Source of the DNA: Phaeocystidibacter marisrubri | GTDB lineage: Bacteria > Bacteroidota > Bacteroidia > Flavobacteriales > Schleiferiaceae | NCBI RefSeq assembly: GCF_008933165.1 | Contig: NZ_WBVQ01000002.1 | Location: forward strand, 519,569-583,568 | Length of the DNA stretch: 64,000 nucleotides | Direction of reading: 5' to 3' | Part shown: in pieces, positions 33,977 to 41,544 of the stretch | Layout: the number at the start of each line of letters is the position of its first letter | Position numbering within the stretch: the stretch's first letter is position 1 | Made by a program: the position numbers and the translations under genes | Notes under the pieces: model-generated | Told to the model about the DNA's origin: nothing | The model's database searches: none | Seen by the model: the letters and a program-made list of their open reading frames with translations, nothing else

Positions 33977-34592
33977 GTTCTTTTACTTTTTGATTGAAAA
34001 TTCGAGCAGCTTCTGACGGAGAGTCGCTACTCATGATTCCAGAAACAACGGCAATTCCGTCGTATGGCAGGGTTTGAAGTTGAGGAAGTGTCTCTGGTGT
34101 AATCCCTCCTGCCAAGAAGATCAATCCAGAAAACCTTTCGCGCGCACGATGCACGGAGGCGTGATCTACCCATTCACAACTGTTGGAAGTGGAAGATGGG
34201 AACATGGAACAAAAGGAGATGTAATCAATGGAGTTCTCCTCGGCACGATCAATCACCTCCATTTCATTTGTACATGTGATACCCACAAGTACACCTTCTG
34301 GACACGCGTAATCTGTTGGCCATTCATCAAAGTGAATTCCCGAAACACTCGGACAATCTTCCACCCATTCGGGATGGTTATTGATAAACAGTGGCACGTC
34401 GAAGGTTCCACATAGCTTGCCGACTTTTTCGATCAATGCCAAAGGATTCTCAACCTGATCCCAATGGTCCCATAATTGGACCGCACAGACACCTTCCTCC
34501 AACACACTATTCAGTGCAGAAATAAGTTCAATTTCACTTTTTGAGGGATCTACCACCAGATAGAGTCCGCCCTTCATTCTCCGTCTATTCAT
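33966..34592 (-). CDS. divergent thiamine phosphate synthase-like (ThiE/TenI fold) protein
   Basis: 208 residues with the ThiE TIM-barrel pattern: GGLYLVVDP near 8-16, VCAVQLWDH at 35-43, PLFINNHPEW at 67-76, GIHFDE near 86, DYISFCSMFPSST near 123 and FLAGGITPETLP near 158, then YDGIAVVSGI. Several residues needed in canonical ThiE are changed. The QLRxK motif reads QLWDH, IND reads INN, the Asp after HLGQ is absent and the TK of the phosphate loop is STSNS. It may therefore act on another substrate or be regulatory. The start at 34592 makes an ATGA overlap with the upstream gene, better than the in-frame ATG 39 nt upstream. It is under TPP-riboswitch control. Confidence 0.75.
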   Translation of the reverse strand: MNRRRMKGGLYLVVDPSKSEIELISALNSVLEEGVCAVQLWDHWDQVENPLALIEKVGKLCGTFDVPLFINNHPEWVEDCPSVSGIHFDEWPTDYACPEGVLVGITCTNEMEVIDRAEENSIDYISFCSMFPSSTSNSCEWVDHASVHRARERFSGLIFLAGGITPETLPQLQTLPYDGIAVVSGIMSSDSPSEAARIFNQKVKEHEN

Positions 34593-35644
34593 CTCCACCC
34601 GTTTTTTAGCGCATGGCCAAATGCCTCCCAATAAGGATCCCGATCTTGGTACTCCAACTCTCCACTTTCATCGCCATTGGTCCATTGAAGGCCATGTGTT
34701 TGCTCTTTCAGCACTCCGACCATAGACGCTGAAATTCCAGCATTCTTGAGTCGTTGGATGACCGAATCACTGGTGCCAGCAGCGCAAGCAATAATCATAG
34801 ATCCCGCACCTACGCATCGGAATGGATTCAATGAAAAGAGTCGACATATCGCCTCTTGCGCCTCTTCTAATGGCAAGCTTTCAAGATTGATTTGCAATCC
34901 GCATGAAGAAGCTGTTGCCAATTCAATGAGCGCACCGATCACTCCTCCTTCTGTTACATCGTGTAGGGCCTTTACTTCGGGGTGCTCTCCCTGTTGACCG
35001 ACTGCTATCAGAGCATCCTTCAACGAACTCGTCTGGAAAAACGCCGATGACGCTTCTCGCTGTATTTCAGTGCCGAGTTTTTGCACCACCGTTTCAGGAA
35101 AGCTCATAGCGAGAATGGAGGTAGAAGAAAGTGCTGCCGACTTCGTCACGATTAACTCATCGTTGGGCGACCCCATATTGGAGAGGCGGATTTTATCCAA
35201 ATCACCAATAGAAGTAAGCGTTCCGCCACCAGCGATGGTAGAATTAACTCCCTCAAAAAAACCGGTATGCCCACCAGTGATAGCCAACCCGATCTCCGAA
35301 CTGAACTTATGGATAAAACTCCAATATGTCTTAAAATCACTCTCGCTTAGATGAGCAGGAAGATTCAAGACAAACTGCCCAAACTGGGGAGCTAGACCAC
35401 TGGTTGCCATATCATTGGCCATCAAGTGTACGCTCAACCAAGCCGACTCTTCCAGCCCCAAGGAGGGAATGTAGCTGAGAGGATCGCTTGTTTGAACCAA
35501 ACCACGACCATTCCCTATATCCACGAGACTCACATCCACGCCAAAGGAAGGGCCTGTTCGAACAGCGGATGGAGTGGCGCCTGTTTGCGAACAGATGATA
35601 TCTGTCAACTCAGAAGAGCCCAGTTTACCTGCTTCAAGCTTCAT
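34589..35644 (-). CDS. AIR synthase-related protein (PurM/ThiL/HypE superfamily)
   Basis: 351 residues with the two-domain PurM fold. The ATP/Mg region includes LVQTSDPLSYIPSLG near 50 and HLMANDMATSGLAPQ near 73, the middle has AITGGHTGFFEGVNS near 118 and the C-domain has the hallmark HDVTEGGVIGAL near 227. It lacks the C-terminal PRIC peptide that HypE needs, so a hydrogenase role is unlikely. Position between a TPP riboswitch and a ThiE-like gene suggests a ThiL-like phosphate-transfer step in thiamine metabolism (inference). It overlaps its neighbours by 4 nt on both sides. Confidence 0.75.
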   Translation of the reverse strand: MKLEAGKLGSSELTDIICSQTGATPSAVRTGPSFGVDVSLVDIGNGRGLVQTSDPLSYIPSLGLEESAWLSVHLMANDMATSGLAPQFGQFVLNLPAHLSESDFKTYWSFIHKFSSEIGLAITGGHTGFFEGVNSTIAGGGTLTSIGDLDKIRLSNMGSPNDELIVTKSAALSSTSILAMSFPETVVQKLGTEIQREASSAFFQTSSLKDALIAVGQQGEHPEVKALHDVTEGGVIGALIELATASSCGLQINLESLPLEEAQEAICRLFSLNPFRCVGAGSMIIACAAGTSDSVIQRLKNAGISASMVGVLKEQTHGLQWTNGDESGELEYQDRDPYWEAFGHALKNGWR

Positions 35645-36357
35645 GACTCCACGTCATTAAAGCGAACATACAGGCCAAAGAAATCACCGATAGGCACATG
35701 CCATTGTTGAACAGGGAAGCGCTTTGGCAATCCCGTACAGGTCCATTGAATGCTGTAATCTCGTCCTTCCAAAGCCTCATCAATCACTGCGATGAGTGAC
35801 TTTGGAGTGTAGAAATTTGCCGTTACATAAAACGGGTTCTTGCCGAACATTTGTTGTACCCTTCTACGGATGTACTTGGTCGTATTCCGGTTCATCATAC
35901 CAAAGGCAATACCGTACTTGGCAACCCTTGCCGATTCGCGTATCACGGCTACAGGATCCTTGTAGTATTCAAAAGTGGTAATGAAGGCAAGGCTATCAAA
36001 AGTATGGTCTTTGAAAGGCATGTGGTGAGAATCGGCATTCACCAAGTCACCCGAAAATAGATGACGTGCTTGAGACAGCATTAGAGGTGAAATATCACCT
36101 CCTGTAGCATCAATACCAATCTCTTTCCACCAACGGCTAAAGCGCGTTGTTCCGCAACCAAATTCCAGCAGTTTCTGAACGCGAGGATCACTTTTCACCA
36201 GTTGCTCCATCACGCGCTTCTGCCAAATTTCAGCACGCTTGTACCTACCCTCATACCATTGTTCGTAGGTATCGGTATGATCTCGATTGAAGAACCACTC
36301 CTCCCGGCCTTGCCAGGTTCTCAGTTCTGAAGGAAGAATTTCGAATTTGTTGTCCAT
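35641..36357 (-). CDS. class I SAM-dependent methyltransferase, first gene of the TPP-riboswitch operon
   Basis: About 238 residues from the ATG at 36357, preferred over an ATG 87 nt upstream because the longer form would begin in the riboswitch expression platform. Motif I is LLEFGCGTTRFSRWW near 70, followed by ATGGDISPLMLSQAR and the motif HHMPFKDHTFDSLAF near 115. The C-terminal part (NPFYVTANFYTPKSL) is unassigned. It is a small-molecule-type methyltransferase with unknown substrate; thiamine-related chemistry is suggested only by its regulation. It overlaps the AIR synthase-related gene by 4 nt. Confidence 0.8.
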   Translation of the reverse strand: MDNKFEILPSELRTWQGREEWFFNRDHTDTYEQWYEGRYKRAEIWQKRVMEQLVKSDPRVQKLLEFGCGTTRFSRWWKEIGIDATGGDISPLMLSQARHLFSGDLVNADSHHMPFKDHTFDSLAFITTFEYYKDPVAVIRESARVAKYGIAFGMMNRNTTKYIRRRVQQMFGKNPFYVTANFYTPKSLIAVIDEALEGRDYSIQWTCTGLPKRFPVQQWHVPIGDFFGLYVRFNDVES

Positions 36358-36390
36358 CGAAGTGTCATGTGTTTTTCGTGATATCTGGAT

Positions 36391-36419
36391 AGAAAAACAC
36401 CAACGACGGCTAGCGTCGT
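36391..36419 (-). terminator. candidate riboswitch expression-platform terminator hairpin
   Basis: Read on the minus strand, a 6-bp stem ACGACG / CGTCGT (36414-36419 with 36403-36408) and a 5-nt loop are followed by TGGTG and a T5 run (36392-36396). It lies between the TPP aptamer and the methyltransferase ATG, where a ligand-controlled terminator is expected. Confidence 0.5.
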
Positions 36420-36448
36420 GACAAACAACCATATGTGTGTACAATAGA

Positions 36449-36530
36449 GCATCCCTACGTTGGCATTATCCAAATCAGGTTGTACGGGTATGATCTCAGT
36501 CTATGCCTCTTTGGCATTGACACCCCGTGC
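36449..36530 (-). promoter_or_regulatory. TPP riboswitch (THI element)
   Basis: All conserved blocks occur in order on the minus strand: CGGGGTG (36527-36521), a variable hairpin ATGCC..GGCAT (36517-36503), CTGAGA (36499-36494), ACCCG, ACCTGAT (36480-36474), GGATAATGCC (36471-36462) and GTAGGGA (36458-36452). This is the thiamine pyrophosphate aptamer. It lies about 95 nt ahead of the methyltransferase gene, so TPP should repress the four-gene operon downstream. Confidence 0.95.
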
Positions 36531-36534
36531 AGGG

Positions 36535-36543
36535 GCAAAGGTA
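36535..36543 (-). promoter_or_regulatory. Bacteroidota -7 promoter element (TACCTTTGC) for the riboswitch transcript
   Basis: A perfect TAnnTTTGC on the minus strand ends 5 nt before the TPP aptamer. Transcription would start at about 36530, exactly at the 5' edge of the aptamer. Confidence 0.65.
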
Positions 36544-36563
36544 GGGAATGGTTTTTCGAAAAC

Positions 36564-38057
36564 TCAGTCTCGATTCAAAACATCTTTACGCACCAAGAGA
36601 ATTGTCTCATACTCTGAATAATCCAAGACCACTTCGTAATTTGAGGGAACATTTCCCATGATATCCTGGGGGCGTGCTAACACCAGTTCTTTGGTAAAAG
36701 AAATATCCTCCTTCCAATCGATGCTGATAGGGTAAGATCTGGAATGAACGTAGTAATTGACATTCGAGCGATAAAGCGCGGGTTTCTCGATTTCAATCTC
36801 TCGCTGGGCAATTGAGGCTATTTGACCTGCTCGAGTCATAATCTCCTCCATTTTTGCACTGTATCGCCAGTCTCTAGCATGTGAGAAATTTGAAAATAAA
36901 CCAAAGTTCAACGCCCATACCAGCCCCATTGCCATCAATAAATACTGGAAGAATTTTCTCCATTTTCCAGCTTCACCTTCTAGCGCGACTCCAATGGAAA
37001 ATGCCCAAAGAGAAATCAGCGGGACGTAGATAATTCCCGTACGAGTGCGCGGGAGTAGCGCATCGAAAAGCTCGTGCTCCAATACCCAGCCCAAAAGCGA
37101 AACGAACAGGAGCAGTGAACTCACGACAAATAGCGGATGAAACAGCTTCGTGCTCAGCACTCGCAAAACGCCCACCAATACAAACAAAAGCAAGGGAATT
37201 AAAGTGAGGGGTTTCATGATAGGCACGGCCGTATCGGTATACAAGAAATTAGAAATCAAGTGATCACCGAAGCTGGCATAAGAATCCGTTCCAAAGAACA
37301 ATTCACCGAGGGCTCGAAGCTCTAGTAATTCCATCACCGAAAAAGAAAGACAACTCAGGGCAATGATGAGTGAAACTCCAAAGCTCACCATTACTCTGGA
37401 CGTAAAGCCCTTCTTCCATTTCACCACAAAACCCGCCAAAATCATTATCCACATGACAATAGAGACATTGAGAACAGCATTGTTCGAAAGCACAGCGAGT
37501 CCCGCACCAAGCGAGGCATACACGAGATGAACCTCCCCATTCTTCGAAAACGCCTTCATGATTTGAGCAATGGCAAATGCTGAAAAGGCCATGCTGAGTC
37601 CATATCCTCTCGCCAAGGCAAAAAACTCTAGAGGAAACGGAAGGGCGAGTAAAAGAATTGCTCCTGTGAAGTAGAGCCAATTGGTCTTTGCGTAGCGAAC
37701 AATTTGAGAAACCGACCATGCATACAAGAAAAACGACAACACATTGGGCAGTCGCAAGGCAAAAGCACTGCTGCCAAACACCGATTGCGACAGCTTCATT
37801 AGCTGTGTATTCAGAAAGTGATTGTTGGCAATGTTCATTTCCTCTCCCCAGAGTCCAACTACATAGTTGTACGACATCGCTTCGTCTATCGTAAACGAAA
37901 GCCAAGCACTTCTCAAAACGACATAGAGTCCGAAAAGAGAAGCTAGTAAACCATACAGAGATTGCTTAGTCAAGGCAGCGCTATTTTTACCAACGAAGAT
38001 AAGTCGCTTACCAGATAAAGTCTGCATCCTAGAAATTGAGTGCCTCCTCATTGACAA
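36564..38057 (-). CDS. integral membrane glycosyltransferase-like protein (GT-C, PMT/ArnT-like)
   Basis: Up to 497 residues with about 11-12 hydrophobic helices. The first periplasmic loop has SFTIDEAMSYNY (acidic GT-C motif) near 55 and NNHFLNTQLMKL near 77, followed by FALARGYGLSMAFS near 147. This is the pattern of GT39/PMT-like membrane glycosyltransferases of Bacteroidota, which use polyprenyl-phosphate sugars. The start is uncertain; Met11 at 38027 is possible. It stops about 20 nt before the promoter of the riboswitch operon. Confidence 0.65.
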   Translation of the reverse strand: MSMRRHSISRMQTLSGKRLIFVGKNSAALTKQSLYGLLASLFGLYVVLRSAWLSFTIDEAMSYNYVVGLWGEEMNIANNHFLNTQLMKLSQSVFGSSAFALRLPNVLSFFLYAWSVSQIVRYAKTNWLYFTGAILLLALPFPLEFFALARGYGLSMAFSAFAIAQIMKAFSKNGEVHLVYASLGAGLAVLSNNAVLNVSIVMWIMILAGFVVKWKKGFTSRVMVSFGVSLIIALSCLSFSVMELLELRALGELFFGTDSYASFGDHLISNFLYTDTAVPIMKPLTLIPLLLFVLVGVLRVLSTKLFHPLFVVSSLLLFVSLLGWVLEHELFDALLPRTRTGIIYVPLISLWAFSIGVALEGEAGKWRKFFQYLLMAMGLVWALNFGLFSNFSHARDWRYSAKMEEIMTRAGQIASIAQREIEIEKPALYRSNVNYYVHSRSYPISIDWKEDISFTKELVLARPQDIMGNVPSNYEVVLDYSEYETILLVRKDVLNRD

Positions 38058-38345
38058 CTAGCTCGTCCTAACGCGCGTCCAACAATAGGGGGATTCACTC
38101 TATACTCAACACCATCAAGACCCTACAGATGCTCCAAAAATCAACTAAATACTGATGAAAACCACACATTAACCGTACAGCATCCAATGCTATGAGATTC
38201 TAGTTTTACTCCAAATCCTCAAGTGACTTTATGCCCCTCTCGACATCTAAAACTTTATAAGGAGATATCTAATCTTTCTGTGGCACTCTGGGGTGTAGGT
38301 TGAACTTGAAATGCGAATTCACCTGTCACCTTTGATTGTATAGAC

Positions 38346-38840
38346 ATGAATCTTTCCGATTACACTGCCTGTCAAATGAACTCAAGAGACTTAAAACTAG
38401 TTACAAGACAAGTTGGACTCTCGTGTATCGCGTTTATCCTCTTTGCAGTCTATGTAGGCTATGCCGCTTTTCACGGTTTAATATATTGTTTCACATTCTA
38501 CAACGTATCACTTAGCTTCTTCCTCTTTTCCGCCATCCCGTACTACGTATATCAATACAAGGCACGATCCACGAATACACTGCTCATACTATTACCCTTC
38601 CTCACATTTGGCCTGTTTGTCACCAGTTTGTCCCTTTACATGGGCGGGGCATTTCTATTCACAGCTGGAATCATTGGCTACCATTGCTTGGGGATGTCGC
38701 CCGAAAATCTCGCTCAACACAACCTCAACCACCCGTTCCGGTTCATGATCAACAGCCGAAAGCGATCACCTCGATCTTTAATCCTCTGTCTGTTCGCTCT
38801 ATATGCTTCGCTATGCGCGGTTGTATTGTTCTTGGTGTAA
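38346..38840 (+). CDS. hypothetical small membrane protein
   Basis: Up to 164 residues with four hydrophobic segments (about 26-50, 56-70, 77-110 and 146-163). No family is recognised. Met12 at 38379 (MNSRDLKLVTRQ) is an alternative start. It stands alone between the divergent GT-C gene and a group of secreted-protein genes. Confidence 0.5.
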   Translation: MNLSDYTACQMNSRDLKLVTRQVGLSCIAFILFAVYVGYAAFHGLIYCFTFYNVSLSFFLFSAIPYYVYQYKARSTNTLLILLPFLTFGLFVTSLSLYMGGAFLFTAGIIGYHCLGMSPENLAQHNLNHPFRFMINSRKRSPRSLILCLFALYASLCAVVLFLV

Positions 38841-38853
38841 AGGGTGGAGACTG

Positions 38854-38883
38854 GGAGTGCAAGAGTTTTAACTCTTGCATTCC
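38854..38883 (+). terminator. terminator-like hairpin
   Basis: A 13-bp inverted repeat (ggagtgcaagagt / actcttgcattcc, one G-U pair) with a 4-nt loop lies 13 nt after the small membrane protein gene. The T-run follows only at a distance, so termination is probable but not certain. Confidence 0.6.
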
Positions 38884-38959
38884 GTAAAACTTGACTTTTT
38901 TATAACTGCGTCGTTTTTAGGGCAGTTTACTGATATGCTATTAATTAAACTTTATTCTC

Positions 38960-39346
38960 ATGAAGAGATTACTTTCTCTAACAGGAGTATGCACACTCTT
39001 AACTATCAGCGCACAAGCTACAGTTCCAGAGTATCTAGATGTTAGAAAATCTGGAGGCGGACCTGAAGGCTATGACAAAGTTCGCCAGGATTGGACTGGC
39101 GAAAACAGAGGTAAACTAACGTGTTATAACGAAGGAACATCTAGTTGTCATTGGCGTGAATTTATTGGAGCGCAAGGCTATCCAATAGACATTGATTTCA
39201 TATCTACTCAAATTCTTAATGAATATGAAAATGGTAACTCAAACAGAATAGGCACAATTGTCGTCGGAGATGCGATTGTACATTACTGGATTCTAGAAAG
39301 TTTAGGAAACGGTGACGGGACTATTCGTTTCAGATTGAAGGATTAA
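38960..39346 (+). CDS. small secreted protein, tandem family copy 1
   Basis: 128 residues with an N-terminal signal peptide (about 1-21). The mature part shares a pattern with the next two genes: VPEYLDV, GYDKVRQDW, KLTCYNEGTSSCHW with two cysteines, YPIDID, ILNEYENG, GTIVVGD and ESLGNGDGTI. The family is unknown to me. Three copies lie head to tail with gaps of 24 and 18 nt, which suggests one transcript and recent local duplication followed by divergence. The products are probably periplasmic or surface exposed. Confidence 0.65.
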   Translation: MKRLLSLTGVCTLLTISAQATVPEYLDVRKSGGGPEGYDKVRQDWTGENRGKLTCYNEGTSSCHWREFIGAQGYPIDIDFISTQILNEYENGNSNRIGTIVVGDAIVHYWILESLGNGDGTIRFRLKD

Positions 39347-39370
39347 GAGAACTACCAAAGCATAAATACC

Positions 39371-39757
39371 ATGAAGAATGTATTCTCAATTTTAGCATTG
39401 TTTCTATGTGTGAATCTTTTTGGAACAGTGCCAGAGTATCTGGATGTAACACGCAGAAATGCGGGACCAAATGGCTACGACAAAGTCGACCAAAAGTGGA
39501 CTGACAGAGAAGGAAGTAAAGGTGAGTTGAAGTGTATCAACGAAGGATCTGCGAAATGTGCCTGGCAAGAAAGCGGTGTTGGTGAATATCCAATTGACCT
39601 TGATTTATACACTGAATTAATTCTCACCGAATACGAAAATAATGAGAACGATGGTTCCGGAACTATCAACGTAAACGGGGAGATATTTTCATTTACAGTT
39701 ATAGAGTCACTTGGAGAAGGAGACGGAACTGTCCGTTACTATTTCCACAATTTGTAG
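39371..39757 (+). CDS. small secreted protein, tandem family copy 2
   Basis: 128 residues with a signal peptide (about 1-18). Shared motifs with copies 1 and 3 are TVPEYLDV, GYDKVDQKW, ELKCINEGSAKCAWQ (two cysteines), YPIDLD, ILTEYEN, GSGTINV and ESLGEGDGTV. Copies 1 and 2 are alike in the first 30 mature residues, while copies 2 and 3 are alike in the centre (SGVGxYPIDLD and DGSGTI). No function can be assigned. Confidence 0.65.
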   Translation: MKNVFSILALFLCVNLFGTVPEYLDVTRRNAGPNGYDKVDQKWTDREGSKGELKCINEGSAKCAWQESGVGEYPIDLDLYTELILTEYENNENDGSGTINVNGEIFSFTVIESLGEGDGTVRYYFHNL

Positions 39758-39775
39758 AACGCTAACTTAATTATC

Positions 39776-40168
39776 ATGAAAAAAGTATTCATTTTTCTAG
39801 GACCCTTACTCTTTTCTTTTTCAATTGCTTTCGCTGGCGAAGTACCCGACAGAGTTATTTACAAAAGATCTGGAGGCGGAGAAAACGGCTATAGTTCTGT
39901 TAAACAGAAGTGGCTTGACACGACAAGCGATGAAACAGTAGGTAGTCTTAAATGTACTGGCGAAGGTCTAATTCGTTGTATTTGGCAAACAAGTGGGGTT
40001 GGTTATCCTATTGACCTTGATACATACGCAGAAGAAATTTTGACTATGTACGACTCTGAAAGTGATGATGGTAGTGGTACGATAGTAGTTGGCTCTACCA
40101 CCTTTACCTATCAGGTCATTGAAAATCTTGGAAAAGGTGATGGTACAGTCATATTCACTTTCCTTTAA
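39776..40168 (+). CDS. small secreted protein, tandem family copy 3
   Basis: 130 residues with a signal peptide (about 1-21, ending SIAFAG). Family motifs are GGGENGYSSVKQKW, SLKCTGEGLIRCIWQ (two cysteines), YPIDLD, EEILTMYDS, DGSGTIVVG and ENLGKGDGTV. It is the last member of the tandem group and is followed by a strong terminator. Confidence 0.65.
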   Translation: MKKVFIFLGPLLFSFSIAFAGEVPDRVIYKRSGGGENGYSSVKQKWLDTTSDETVGSLKCTGEGLIRCIWQTSGVGYPIDLDTYAEEILTMYDSESDDGSGTIVVGSTTFTYQVIENLGKGDGTVIFTFL

Positions 40169-40179
40169 GACTAAATTCA

Positions 40180-40213
40180 AAGCCTGAACTTTACAATGTT
40201 AAAGTTCAGGCTT
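40180..40213 (+). terminator. rho-independent terminator
   Basis: A 13-bp or longer perfect inverted repeat (aagcctgaacttt / aaagttcaggctt) with an 8-nt loop is followed by a T/C-rich tail 12 nt after copy 3. It separates the tandem family from the next gene. Confidence 0.85.
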
Positions 40214-40230
40214 CTTTGTCTTCTATAATT

Positions 40231-41505
40231 ATGAATAGACTTCTACCCTTATTATTGTTCACTGCAATAAGTTCACAAATACTTTATAGTCAACTCCCTT
40301 CTCCAATTGAATTTGGATATGACTATTCTTCCTCATTTAGCTCTTCTGAAAGTGATTCACCCCTTTTCTTCTTTTACAATGACAGATACGATGTTGTTCA
40401 CGTGTACTCGAAGGAGTTTGAAGAGCTTGTGAAATTGGAGGTGACTTGTTGGTCTCACGCTACTGATCCTGTTAAATCTGGAGACAACTGGATTGGATTT
40501 GGCTCAAGCAGAGAGGGACTTATTATTTACAAATACAACTCCGACGGAAGCCTACAGGACACCCTCTTGCTTGGGGGGAAATGTGACTATGCAAGTCTCA
40601 ACGAAGATGAACTGATAATTGTTCAAGACTATCCGTACTTGTTAAGCGAGACGGTCATGATGGAGAACGCAACAATTCGCCATATTGACTTAGCAACTTT
40701 TGAAGAATCATCTGTTAGCACGGTTGAAAAATCTTACTCCAATTTATCTGGAGGACTATGGACAACTAATGTTAGTTTTTCAAGAGGAGTTGTTGCTATC
40801 ATTGACCCTCTCGCTTCAATGGTTCATTTGAATAGCAAAAGTTCAAATATCAGTTGGTCAATCCCCACCAATGGCGAAGGCTGGAGTGATAAGATGAAAG
40901 ACCTCGGGATCAATGTTGATAGTATCATTAAAACAGGAGGAATAAAGTGGGTACTTGGCTCTATGATGTCAGAATGGCAAACGATGGACCGGGAGCACAT
41001 AGAAAATGTCTTTTTTGATGAATCCATGGTTGTAGTTCTCAAAACCAAAGACTTTCAGTCAGAATTGATGTACTTCACACAGGATGGTCAACTTATCAAA
41101 CAATACCACCTCGATAAAGAGGCAACACGTCCATACTTGGGACAACGAGTAATCGTTCAGGACGGACGTTTTAACACGATTCGAATTGATGAATTGGGTG
41201 ATTCTATTTTTTATTCGATTGTTGAATCATCTACTCCGTTGAGTCAAGACACCCTTCAAGTATGTATTACAGATTTTATGATATGTGAATCATGTATTGA
41301 CGATCAGTATACTGGGCTCTTGTTAATTCCGAATCAAGATGCAATTCATAACAAGATTGAAAGAGCACGCCTTCAAAGGAAATATCCACTTGCTACTATT
41401 CTCACCGTCAATACAAACGATGTAACAGAGTTTTCAACGAATAGAATCCTCACACTTACAGGAATTGAAGTTAAATCTCTGTTCAGTCAAATTGAGGCAG
41501 AATGA
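40231..41505 (+). CDS. hypothetical secreted protein (beta-propeller-like)
   Basis: About 424 residues. A signal peptide (about 1-20, ending ILYSQ) is followed by repeated beta-strand segments (VVHVYSKEFEELVKLEVTC, LIIYKYNSDGSLQDTL, IRHIDLATFEESS) like the 6-bladed beta-propeller proteins of Bacteroidota. A CESC pair occurs near residue 355, followed by a helical segment with LQRKYPLATILTVN, which may be a small thioredoxin-like end domain (weak). I chose the ATG at 40231 because the alternative TTG upstream lies at the end of the terminator. Confidence 0.55.
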   Translation: MNRLLPLLLFTAISSQILYSQLPSPIEFGYDYSSSFSSSESDSPLFFFYNDRYDVVHVYSKEFEELVKLEVTCWSHATDPVKSGDNWIGFGSSREGLIIYKYNSDGSLQDTLLLGGKCDYASLNEDELIIVQDYPYLLSETVMMENATIRHIDLATFEESSVSTVEKSYSNLSGGLWTTNVSFSRGVVAIIDPLASMVHLNSKSSNISWSIPTNGEGWSDKMKDLGINVDSIIKTGGIKWVLGSMMSEWQTMDREHIENVFFDESMVVVLKTKDFQSELMYFTQDGQLIKQYHLDKEATRPYLGQRVIVQDGRFNTIRIDELGDSIFYSIVESSTPLSQDTLQVCITDFMICESCIDDQYTGLLLIPNQDAIHNKIERARLQRKYPLATILTVNTNDVTEFSTNRILTLTGIEVKSLFSQIEAE

Positions 41506-41544
41506 ATTGCTGTACAGGTTTACTCTATTCATCAGACTATGAAC

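Noticed and set aside
34589-35644. Hydrogenase maturation protein HypE or selenide water dikinase SelD
   Set aside because: The C-terminal PRIC tail of HypE is missing, there is no Cys/Sec motif of SelD at the N-terminus, and the operon is under a TPP riboswitch.
38960-40168. Assembly artefact of a repeated gene
   Set aside because: The three copies differ at most positions and have distinct spacers and signal peptides, so they are true diverged paralogues.
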